From Platynereis dumerilii (taxonomy: Eukaryota > Annelida > Polychaeta > Phyllodocida > Nereididae), in NCBI GenBank assembly GCA_026936325.1, contig JAPTHN010000006.1:27173296-27237295 (forward strand): 64,000 bases of DNA. Direction: 5' to 3'. Position numbers and translations under genes: made by a program. This document shows, in pieces, positions 1 to 10,532 of this stretch (position 1 is the stretch's first letter; every line of letters starts with the position of its first letter). Below the pieces are notes generated by a model. It was not told the DNA's origin. It made no database searches and saw only the letters and a list, made by a program, of their open reading frames with translations.

Positions 1-130
1 CCACTCTATTTAAAAATAATACTAGCATCATTCAGGAAGATTATCGGTGCAGCAGTATTGCTCTTTCTCAAGAACCCAGCAGCTCTGCCCAAACAATCAT
101 TTCAAAAGACCTCTTTACAACTGGTCTTAC
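1..130 (+). repeat. Diverged third copy of the segmental duplication (edge of window)
   Basis: The first 130 bases align by eye with about 45,357-45,470 (copy A) and 58,560-58,690 (copy B). They share the run CTATTTAAAAAT, a TTCA(G/A)GAAGA block, GTATTGCTCTTT and a (C/G)TCTGC(C/T)CAAA block in the same order and orientation. Similarity is roughly 70-75%, well below that between A and B, and fades after about base 130. Any larger homologous block would lie to the left, outside the window. Confidence 0.55.
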
Positions 131-1535
131 AATGTAGTGGCAACTGCATTCATGGGCAATGTACATGATGTTTGAAAGACTGTGTCATTTTGCCTGCCTT
201 GTAATTAAAGCTTTGGAGCCTGATATGTGGTCACAGTGTTTGCTATGAAGAAGACTGAGTGTGGCGATGTTACTGCTATTGATGCGATGAAAGAGAGATA
301 TTGTTAATTTATGGGTATTGTCTCATCAGCCAATGACAACAGGGGCTTGTGCTTGCTTGGTTGCCATTGCTCTGATTGATTCTGCATCATCAGGGACTCA
401 GAGTGGAAAATGGTTTTCCTTTTAACGTCCCCACATCGCAAAATTGCTTCCCTTAAATTTGCTGCAGAATCAACCAGAAATGGGCTAGTTGCCATTGTTA
501 ATGCTACGGTGACAAACCCCAGTCATGTTTATCAAATCATCTAAATGGGATTCTCCTTTTCATGTCCTGGGTACTAAAATGAGGGGGAAAACTCCCTTCA
601 TAGATTTGCCCATTGTACAATAACCACTTAAGCTGAGCGAGCTAATAACATTGGCATAGTTAGTCAGGCAAATAACCGTCTGGCCAGGACAGTTGATGTC
701 CTCAGCCCAACAGGATACTCACCCTAGAATTTTGTTCACATTCCCATGACCCTGTCAAGGGTCCTGGCCCAACCAGGACTTTCGCAATGATCAAAATCAT
801 CTTCGACAGCCCATAAAAAGTAACCAATGCTATTATCACTCCAACTTAACATGAAGATGTATCTTTTGAGAAGCTTTTCCATTGTTACAAAGAAAAGAAC
901 CCAATGGTTTCAGAGAAAGTATGAACCATCATCAGCTGTTCATTCGTATGCCCTTTCGATACCATATATTTGGCCATTTTGACATGGTGAACATTGATAA
1001 TAATAACTCTACAGCAACTGATCATGATATTTTGACCCTCCCCTCCAACTTCCCCAACAAAAAGATTTCAAGAAATTGAACTGGTCTGTTTTTGTGAAAT
1101 GTAATATAGCTTTGCATTGTTTGACATTGTCAGTATTGATAAGGTGGCATTTTGAAGACAGTAACAAATTGTTATGTTTGCCCCGGATGTCCTGTCGCTT
1201 CTGGCCACACATGGCCTTGACCTCTCCTGACCCCAGATGACCTTTTGATATCTTTGCAAATTGGCAAATGGTCAGGGTCACCTCATTTCCCTATGTGTTT
1301 CTTGAAACCGTTTCTTCAGCACGTCTCTTGAGCTTGTTTCTGATGTCGGCTCCTTGAGTAACAGAGGTTGTTACAATGTGGTTGTCCCTGACCGGAGTTA
1401 TTCCCAGGCCCCAGTAGGTACTAGCAGTTGTATTTCCCTTCTGTATTTGTGTCGCAGTGTTTCTGAGCCTGATTGACTTGTCAGACTGACCATGCACCAG
1501 TTGAAGTATGACTGCCTTTGATCTCAGCAGCACTC
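131..1535. other. Unannotated stretch, no feature seen
   Basis: AT-rich unique-looking DNA. Only short chance frames (under about 90 codons) are present on either strand, and none resembles a known domain or has a convincing splice context. No tandem repeat or paired inverted repeat was found. Confidence 0.5.
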
Positions 1536-1544
1536 ATGGTCCAC

Positions 1545-2774
1545 TAGGGTGTGTCAATTTTTAATTTTTATTCAAATTCAAAAAGCACTAGTGCCTAAAA
1601 GGTGCTTTTTGACCTGGAGATTCCGAATCTGTTCTCGAAATGGTGATACGACAATTCTTACCTACTTCAATTTTGGTCTAAAGTTTCAATGTTTTTTTCG
1701 TTTTCGACCATTTTCGCCAATCCGCGGTTCTCTATAACTTTGTCAGTATGTATCATATAGCATTCTAATAGACATGGTTGGAAAGCTCTCAAAAAGACCT
1801 TCATTTTGCATACCAACATCAATGGTCTAGGACGATTTCTTGATTCCCATTGGCTCTTCAGTCTGCACTTTTTAGAATGAAAATGTTGCAGATTGTCTAA
1901 TCCTGTTAAAAAAAGGCTTTTGAATTTTTTTCACTGATTAGTTGCAGTGACTTGCATTCTGTTAGTCCCAAAATGACAAAATATAAAAACATTTTTATTT
2001 TTTACTGTGGGAGTGCCTGGCTTGTGAGTGATGAAGTTTAATGTTAATGTCAGTTAAAAACTCGTAAAATGTGAGATGGAGTCTGTTGCATTTCATATCA
2101 TATCTTCATCAGAATTTATTGCAGGGCAACATGAGTGGTACCAAATGATAGAAAATATTCTTAGCATTCTTATGGTACCAGTGATGTTGTCCTATAATTA
2201 ATTCTTATGAAGTTAAAATACGAAATATAACAGCCCCTCCCTGATTGGTTGCAATACTTCAGACAAAATTGAACATTAAAACTTCCAAGCTCATAAAGCA
2301 GGATTTTCCATAGCCAAAAATTAAAAAAATATTTGATTTGCTCTTTCTTGAACTTGGAGAATATGAATCACTGCAATTACCAGTGAAAAAAATGCAAAAA
2401 CCTTTTTTTTAACAGGATTAGACAGTCAGCAACATTTTCGTTTCTGAAAAGTGCAGGCCTAAGAGCCAATGGGAGTCAAGAAATCGTCCTAGATCATTAA
2501 TGTTGGTATGCAAAATGTAGGTCTTTTTGAGAGCTTTCCAACCATGGCAATTATAATGCTGTATGACAAATACTGATAAAGTTATAGAGAACCGCGGATT
2601 GGCGAATATGGTCGAAAACGAAAAAAACATTGAAACTTTGAACCAAAATTGAAGTAGGTAAGAATTGTCGTATCGCCATTTCGAGAACAGACTTGGATTC
2701 CCCAGGTCAAAACGCACATTTTAGGCACTAGTGCTTCTTGAATTTGCATAAAAATTTAAAATTGACACACCCTA
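1545..2774. mobile_element. Foldback DNA transposon with 9-bp target duplication (Mutator-like, non-autonomous)
   Basis: A 1,230-bp element begins TAGGGTGTGTCAATTTT and ends with the reverse complement of that sequence. It is bounded by an exact 9-bp direct repeat ATGGTCCAC at 1536-1544 and 2775-2783. The inverted arms run to about 1960 on the left and from about 2360 on the right, about 90% alike near the ends. Roughly 400 bp of centre shows no transposase frame. Long terminal inverted repeats with a 9-bp target duplication are the usual signature of Mutator/MULE elements, so a non-autonomous MULE is the best reading. Superfamily assignment rests on structure only. The exact duplication and good arm identity suggest a moderately young insertion. 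Confidence 0.8.
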
Positions 2775-2783
2775 ATGGTCCAC

Positions 2784-3612
2784 CCTCCGCAAGATTTGAA
2801 CGTCTGTGTAGCTTGAGTGAGAGTTGTTGGATTACCCGGTCAGTCTTGTAAGCTCTTCAAGTCCCACTCAATCTGAAATCTGATGAAGGACGCATGACTA
2901 TTGAATTCTAATGCACTGAAAGCTGCTTGTGTGTAAAAAAGTAACTAATGAATTCATGATTGAGTGCAGACGAATCTTGAATATTGAATTGTGTCTTGAC
3001 AGTTTTCAACTTGATGGTTAAAGACGTAGTTGAAGAATTTTTCAGTGACCTCGTCTGTTGCATATTAATCAATAGAAAAGATTGATTTTTGCTGCAGAGT
3101 AACTATAAACAAGTAATATGGAAGACAGTATTCGAAAAAAATATGTCATTGTTTTCTGAAGGTGACCCCAACGCGTACAATCGTACATAACTCTTCTCTC
3201 ATCACATGCATAGCAGTTCTTTTCTCATGGAAGAGCTCTTTTGTCATTTCCTATTCTTCAGACATTGTGTGACTGTTCTGTCACTTTCATGACATAGCTA
3301 GTTATTCTCTAATGATATACAGTACAAGCAAAATAAAGTACGACTACCCCAGCAGGAAGGAAGATTCAGCCACTACTTTACTCTTTCAAACCTTTCGGCT
3401 CCCTCCAATTCACTTCCTATCTTTACCTACTTTGAACTACCTTTTAAAATTAAAAGAAAATATTGTTATGCAACCAGGAAACAACACAGCTGTATTGATA
3501 ACTGCAAGATACAGACGTCATGTAGAAATGATTCTATCTGCTGCTATTCAGTATTTTGTACTTCCGGTGTTTTCTGATGATGTCGCTGCAAGTGCATTGT
3601 GTATGAAGTTCT
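2784..3612. other. Unannotated stretch, no feature seen
   Basis: AT-rich DNA without recognisable coding or repeat structure. A 104-codon frame at 3312-3626 has no recognisable domain and is most likely chance. Confidence 0.45.
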
Positions 3613-3946
3613 GTGAACACCAGTAAGCATTACTTTCACAACAGGAGAAAGCTGTTTCACAATAGGAGAATGCTGCTGCATATAAGTGTATATCATAATC
3701 AATCATCTTTTATTTATAGGGCATCAATAATTTGGAACACACTGCCAGAGAGTATTAAAGAGTGTAATAATGTAATTGATTTTAAATGTAAAGTCAAACT
3801 TTATTTTACTTGATTTTACCACTTTTAAATTATGCTTGTTGATTTTACTGTTCACTTTGTAAATGGGCCACTTGAAAAACAGTCTTTTGACTGACAGTGT
3901 TACCCATATAAAATATGTTCTAAATAAAAAAATAAAATAAAAAAAA
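3613..3946 (+). mobile_element. LINE 3' end fragment (L2/CR1-like tail)
   Basis: The frame at 3613-3813 ends with a typical C-terminal LINE ORF2 tail: YRASIIWNTLPESIKEC, then a VIDFKCKVKLYF ending before the stop. This resembles the IWN-LP-I ... FK-KLK-Y pattern seen at the end of many CR1/L2-type reverse-transcriptase proteins. It is followed by about 130 bp of 3' UTR-like sequence with a short stem (CAGTCTTTTGACTG) and an A-rich TAAA-type tail ending near 3946. The copy is heavily 5' truncated; its true left edge is uncertain and may lie between 3613 and 3690. The exact clade is not resolved. Confidence 0.65.
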
Positions 3947-5040
3947 TCATTGTATTATGCTGTTGGTGTCATGTGATCTGCCTCCTCTGACTGGTGCTCC
4001 TCCCATTAAATCTGTACTTAGTTCCTCTTAAAGATTCCCAATCAAAGCAGTAATCATGCTTCATACTTACTTGAATGGATATTTGCCATGAGAAGGTGAG
4101 GGACGTTCAATGCCTTATGAGCCTATCAGATTTTGATAGATGTTCCTCGACTCCATTAAGGAGATATCAGCCTCTGGTTATTAGTATTTTCATTGAGGAG
4201 ATGCTTCAGCTACATTTAACGAAGGCTTTCATGGTTTATTAGTGTCGTAAACTTCACTAACTGCTCAATTTCTGAAGGATTTTGTGTGTCTATGAATCAT
4301 TGATTATAGGTCTGAGGATAGGTATTGCAATATACACTGGTATAGTGAGGTCTGGGAAATGATTCATTTAGATGATCCACCGCCAATGCCTGTCAGGGCC
4401 ATCCACTGTCAATTTGCCTTCAACATCTAATCATTCTCCCCAAGCCAATGGAAGCCATTGGATGTCGGTGTATGGGAGGTATTTGATTTTAGCATGGGAC
4501 ATTGGCTGGATGGCTGTTTCAAGGATATCGTTCAGTGTATCACAGAAGTGCCCTGTCAAGAGCACCCATATTTCCTCGGCCGTATCATGAGTTGTGGCAA
4601 ACATATGACCTTAGTGCTCCATGTCTCTTCTTGTGTCCGGAGTTTTGGGGACGTGTTCCAAGCAGCCAAGGAACCATTACAATGTCATGTGTGTTAGTGG
4701 TTTGTGTTGTTGGTGCTTGGTGGTTTGGCGGTGGTCTACCACCATATTAATCCCAACTTCTACAAGGTTGTGTCCTGTCCGCTCTCTTGCTCATCGCCGG
4801 TTTCTCTGGCTGATAGTTGCTTTACATGCAATGCACGCGTACAGGCCCTTGTTCCACCAATGTCTCCTTCTCCCTAGCCTGTTCCTGCCTTGTCTCCTCA
4901 TTGTCCCAAATTCACCAGTTACCTTCAACTCACTTCCATATACCTTTGCTTTAAACTCGTAGTGGTGCAGTTAAAGTTAATTTATCTTCATTTTTCAATG
5001 GCCGAAGTGTGATTTGCGAGGGCTATTGTACAATATGCAT
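3947..5040. other. Unannotated stretch, no feature seen
   Basis: No repeat pairs or recognisable protein similarity. Overlapping short frames between 4372 and 4962 occupy several reading phases of the same DNA, which is what a stop-poor non-coding patch gives. Confidence 0.45.
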
Positions 5041-5190
5041 GACTCAGACTCAGACTCAGACTCAGACTCTTTTATTTTTTGCTCACACAATAACATAAAA
5101 AAGAAATTTCAATCAACCACATGTCCATCATAGACACTGATTCAAGGGGATGCCACATCCTCTTCATAAATAAAGTAATTCTAATTGAGC
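5041..5190 (-). mobile_element. Retroposon 3' end with (GAGTCT)n tail
   Basis: A hexamer array (GACTCA, five units, 5041-5069) is followed by TTTTATTTTTTGC and about 110 bp that read, on the minus strand, like a LINE 3' UTR. That UTR has a short stem around GATGTGGCATCCCCTT and ends in AATAAAAGAGTCTGAGTC. Microsatellite tails of this kind are common for CR1/L2-like elements. No coding remains, and the 5' limit near 5190 is a guess. Confidence 0.45.
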
Positions 5191-5639
5191 AGTTTTGCCA
5201 TCTTTATTTAGTTTAGTACATCAATGATTACAATATTTCAGCAGTATTCCCCCAGAATCACTTACATTGGATTCAAGATCTAGCAGAATTAGGCCAACAG
5301 GGGGCAGTATCAGGGCAACAGGGTGTAGACAGCTCACTTTATTAGCATGAGAGGCACACAGCACTGAGCTAGGAGACATGCAGCTAAGCCTAATATAAAT
5401 CACTGGAAGGCTCCTTGCCCTTCGCAGATATTGCATTAAGACCTTTCCCACTTGTTTTGCTTCGTGACCTTAAGAGTCATTGTCAGAGAAAACTGCAGAT
5501 TTGGTGGCGCGGGGGGGTCAGCGGATCTTGATGAAATTCGGTGGACTGATTACTTATATTGAAAAACTAAATTACCCCAAAGGATTTTTTTCCAGATGCA
5601 TTTCCCTCTGAGCTGGAGCTATTTGAATAAATTGAGCAA

Positions 5640-7960
5640 ATGACGGCCAATCGACAAAATTCAACTTTTTAGCATCCTGAAATTTAGACATTTCCGCTCT
5701 TCAATTTTTCGCAAAGTATCTAAGTTATGGCAATAATGTTTTACCCGTGGCAAGACTAATACTTGGAGATACTTCAGTATAAATTTCATCTCATTTGGGT
5801 TTTTCACTGAAGTTGCAGCGGACGCTGAAACGGGGTCCTTTTCTCAAAATTGCCAATTTGCTGCATGCTCGGAAATAGGCAAAATATAACTGCATATTGC
5901 TAACTTGAGCATCCGTCCCTGGGTAATCTGGTATAACTGTGGTAAAATATAGGCCTTGTCAACCAATTTCCAAAAATAAAACCGTGGTGCACTCTGTAAA
6001 CTTTTTTTTTACACCATCTTGAAAATGGGGTGTTTCCAAATTTTCCAAAAAACATGAAATTTTAACATTTTGTCCATTTCGGCTGTCCATTTTTTCTCAA
6101 AGTAAAAAATCTATGTTATTCATTTTTTGCACATGGCATGACGTGTGATTTGGGATACCCTAACAAACAATTCAGCTTATTCAATGTTTTAGTTAAAGCT
6201 GCAGTAGCCACTGAGCAGTGTTACTTTTCTCAAAATTGTCAAATTTCCAAATGTCTGCAAATTGGCAAAATACAACTGCATATAGCTCACTTGAGCGTGT
6301 TTTCATGGATAATCTAGTATAACTGTGTTGATATATTAGATGTATCAACCGATTTCCAAAAATAAAACAGTGGTGCACTGTGTAAACTTTTTATTCACAC
6401 CATCTTGAATACTGTGTGTTTCCGCATTTTCAAAAAAATATTAGATTTTAACATTTGGCCATTTCAGCGAAATATAACAGCGTATAGCTGACTTGAACAT
6501 CCCTTCATGGCTAATCTGGTATAACTATGTTGAAATATAAGATGCATCAACCGATTTCCAAAAATAAAACAGTGTTGCACATTGTAAACTTTTTATTCAC
6601 ACCGTCTTGAATATCGGGTGTTTCTGTATTTTCAAAAAAAAACGTTAAATTTCAATATTTGGCCATTTCAGCGAAATATAACTGCATACTTCTAACTTGA
6701 GCATCCATTCATGGGTTATCTAGTATAACTGTGTTGAAATATAAGATGTATCAACCAGTTTCCAAAAATAAAACAATGGTGCACTGTGTAAATTTTTTAT
6801 TCACACCATCTTGAATATTGGGTGTTTCCGCATTTTCAGAAAAATATTAAATTTTAGCATTTGGCCATTTCAGCAAAATATAACAGCATATAGCTGACTT
6901 GAACATCCCTTCATGGCTAATCTGGTATAACTATGTTGAAATATAAGATGTATCAACCAATTTCCAAAAATAAAATAGTGGTGCACTGAGTAAACTTTTT
7001 ATTCACATCATCTTGAATATTGGGTGTTTCAGCATTTTCAATAAAACGTTAAATTTCAATATTTGGCCATTTCAGCTAAATATAAACAGCATACAGCTAA
7101 CTTGAGCATCCATTCATGGTTTATCTAGTATAATTGTGTTGAAATATAAGATGTATCAACCAATTTCAAAAAATAAAACAATGGTGCACTGTGAAAATTT
7201 TTTATTCACACCATCTTGAATATTGGGTGTTTCCGCATTTTCAAAAAAACGTAAGATTTCAATATTTGGCCATTTTACCGAAATATAACTGCATACAGCT
7301 AACATTGAGCATCCATTCATGGGTTATGTAGTATAAGTGTGTTGAAATAAAAGATGCATCAACCAATTTCCAAAAATAAATTAATGGTGCACTCTGTAAA
7401 TTTTGTATGCACAATGCCTTGGAAATAGTGTGTTTCGGCATTTTTAAAAAAAGCACAAATGTCTTCAAAATTTTTCCTATACATTTTTGTAGTTCACTAT
7501 TTTCAAAGTAACTAAACCATGGGTTATGTGTTTTTCCCAATTGCAAGACATACATTTATTGTGACATCTGCAGCAGGTACTAAATACTCGTATAGACAGC
7601 TAAAGTGCCAGTCATGTCATCCATGTCCAAGTGTAATCACATCAAAGCAGAATTTAACACATTCACTGGGTAATCCAGGGAATCTGTGTTAAATTATAAA
7701 TGTAATAAAAACATATTATAAATATATGAAGTCGTATCAACTATTTTGAAATTGGAAACTGTAGTGCACTCACTATACACAATTTTGAAATGGGGTTGGT
7801 CACAGATTTTTTAACATCACATGAAATTTCATGTTTTTGCCCATTTTTCGTTTGCTGACATTCCTCAGGACAAAAACGTTTTTTGCCAATTGACTTGGAG
7901 ACACCTTTGGACACAACCTAGTATAAAATCAGGGAATGCTGAATAGAGAAATATGCTTCA
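5640..7960 (+). repeat. Internal tandem array, 202-bp and ~380-bp units
   Basis: The landmark CTTGA(G/A)CATCC(A/C)TTCATGG recurs at about 5911, 6293, 6494, 6697, 6899, 7101 and 7303, with a decayed version near 7665. The first and last spacings are about 382 and 362 bp; the five central ones are 201-203 bp. The short unit looks like the long unit with about 180 bp removed. Central units alternate between two types: GAACATCCCTTCATGGCTAA at 6494 and 6899, and GAGCATCCATTCATGGGTT at 6697, 7101 and 7303. That suggests a two-monomer (about 404 bp) higher-order period. The array lies wholly inside the TTAA-flanked element. Confidence 0.85.
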
Positions 7961-8046
7961 CATAATGTTTTGATAAATAGCTGTGTATTCACCAAAACGG
8001 GCTGAAAATCATCATTTGTGAATATATATATATATGACTATATATG

Positions 8047-8202
8047 TATGGCCAATATTTAAAATCCATCATTGTGCTGGCACTGGGATATTTCCAACTG
8101 CAAGATTTGGTGCAAGAATTAAAATTTCATAAATTAATCTTTTAATGTATTTATGATCAGTATTTAAAATCCATCCTTGTGCTGGCACTGGGAAATTTCC
8201 AC
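8047..8202 (+). repeat. Local tandem duplication (~105 bp period)
   Basis: A block containing ATTTAAAATCCATCATTGTG and GCTGGCACTGGGA(T/A)ATTTCCA occurs at about 8047-8096 and again at 8152-8201 with few changes. It lies inside the TTAA-flanked element, just right of its satellite-like array. Confidence 0.75.
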
Positions 8203-10532
8203 ACCAGTAACCTCAACCAAACTGAGAGTGAGGCTCTGTAACATCACTATAGCAACCCTTTTTTTCCACCAATCTCCTTAAGTTACCTTTTTAAGAAAAG
8301 GTAACAAATACATTTTTATCATAATAATAATTTATTTTATAAAGTGATTTTTATGGCATTTCACTGCTTCATAGGTGAGCGACAAAGCAAAGGGATACCA
8401 TAATACTAACCTAACAGTGCACCAAAATAAAGTCTTAGGGGTCACCAACATTAAAACAGTCGGACAAGGCTCTGGATTTTACTCCCTGGAACAAACTGGT
8501 TTTTCTCACAAAAAGTGACGACAAACTTTTTTTATAACCCAGTGACAAACATTTTAATCGTAATTGTAACATTACAGTCCCCCAGCTACAGATTGAAGCT
8601 ATTATTTTTTTTTTTCATGAGCAAAACAAACTTCTTTTTTTCAGTTGATCTTATAAATATACAAAGCATTTGGCATTTTCCGTATTTTCTTTATCAAAAG
8701 CACGCTACTTGATAAAATTTTAATCAAAATTCCATCATCAAAAATTGGACTTACCTGAAGTTTTTAATGCAAAAAACTATAATTCGCCATCTCATTGTTA
8801 CATCTGCCCACCAGGCATGTAATGCTAAGAATAGGGTACCTAAGTAAAACGTTTTGACTTCTTACAGAGTCAAGTATGATAAATCCTAACAGGACGGCTT
8901 TACCAGCAGGGTTGACAGATTTAGATGCACTAACCTTCAATTTTTGTTCATGGTTTCCGCAACACCGTATGAATAGTTTTCTTTTTGGCATGAAATTATA
9001 GAAGGAATGTGCCCATCCAATGGACTAAATAATATTTTTGTACCTATTCCAATTTTCCAGGAAATACAGCTTTATCCAAAATTGGATGAATTTACCCTCC
9101 TTGGCTCTAGTATTGTCAGGCCGATTTATGCAGAAAAACATTGACTTCACATGTGTCAGATGCTGTTTTCCCATGGAAATAGTTGTCCTACAGGGCGAAA
9201 CCTATATCAACTTGTACGAAATTGAATTTACAACATTATTGCATTACTTAAAAGTTGCTGCACCCTAAATTTATCGTGCTGCTGTGGTAGAACTACATGC
9301 GTTATATTTTCAAGCAATTTAAGTAGAAATAGGATGGAATGGAAATTCAACCCTACTCTGCTGATACCTTGTCACCAATGCCAAAGAATGATATTTCATT
9401 TACTTATAAATAGTTAGACATGGTCTTATTTTTACACCTGAGTGCTTTCATATATAGCTTTGTTTTCAGAGCTAATCCTGGATTCAGAAATTGAGCTCTA
9501 ACCACAACATGATACATGATAATTATATTATTTGTGCATTTTCACTAATTTTTCTGACTTTTGTTCACAAAAACCTCCCTCAAATCGGATTTATTACTCA
9601 GAAAATTATGCCATGTTAAGACAAATATCCAGAATATTGTTTTCAACAACTTCTGAAACTTTGAAAATGATCAGATAATTGAGAGTTGAATTATTAAGCT
9701 AAAAACAGACTCCATTCTGTTATAGTTACTCTCATAATCTCTGCCCAGCAGGATGACGTCACATTTCAGCAGCATCTGAAAATTGTGATGCAGGGCCAAC
9801 TTTGAGGGTTCTGTAAGACCATTTATATTCCCACAATTGGCTCCTGTAAACCCTCATTGTAAAGGCGATGTTTTCTAGTATTTTCCAGGACTATAGACTT
9901 TCATTTCAAATCATTTTCCGTGTATTGGTAATTTGTTAAAGTTATGGTACTTTTGCATTTCATGAAAACAAGGTTTACTTATTCACATCTCACAAATTAG
10001 TTTATGAATTGCACCACGATTTTATTTTTGCTTTTTGATGTACTAAAGTAACTCTATTCACCAGTATATCCACTTTTTTATGAGAGGGATGCTAAAGCCA
10101 GTAATATTGAATCAAAAGTGAGCTATTTTCCTTTTTTACCACAAAACTAAAAAAACGGGATTTTACCATATTTCAAAGTGGAATAAAATGAAACCTGCAA
10201 GAGATATAGCAAAAGTGAAAAGCTATACGTAAAGTACAACTCCTAAATGTAATTTACCTATAATTTCAACCTTCTATGTTTAATAGCTTGGCTGCTGGGA
10301 ATTTTCAAACATTACCTAAATTTCAAAGCTGAAAAGTGCAAATCGGCCAGAATCGGTCCAAATCGTCAATCTGGGTTGCCATGGCAACCAGGCGATATAT
10401 TAAGAAAATGACCGTACCATGGAATTTAGTTACCTATAGGGGTAAAATGAGCCAAGTATCGCGGAATTTGGTCGACCACCCCGTGCCACTTTTTTCTCAA
10501 AATCTGCAGTTTTTTCTGACAATGACTCTTAA

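Larger units (their letters stand above)
5474..10528. mobile_element. 5.06-kb DNA transposon flanked by TTAA (Kolobok-like, non-autonomous)
   Basis: The left terminus GAGTCATTGTCAGAGAAAAC directly follows TTAA at 5470-5473. The right terminus is its inverted copy ending GACAATGACTC and directly precedes TTAA at 10529-10532. The first 29 bases of the two ends match at 28 positions; weaker inverted similarity (GGTGGCGCGGGG against GTGGCACGGGG) follows. TTAA duplications occur in piggyBac and Kolobok elements. The GAG- start is less like piggyBac (usually CCY-) and more like Kolobok. The interior holds a large tandem array (5.64-7.96 kb), a local duplication near 8.1 kb and no transposase frame longer than about 75 codons. 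It is therefore probably a non-autonomous derivative. Confidence 0.7.
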
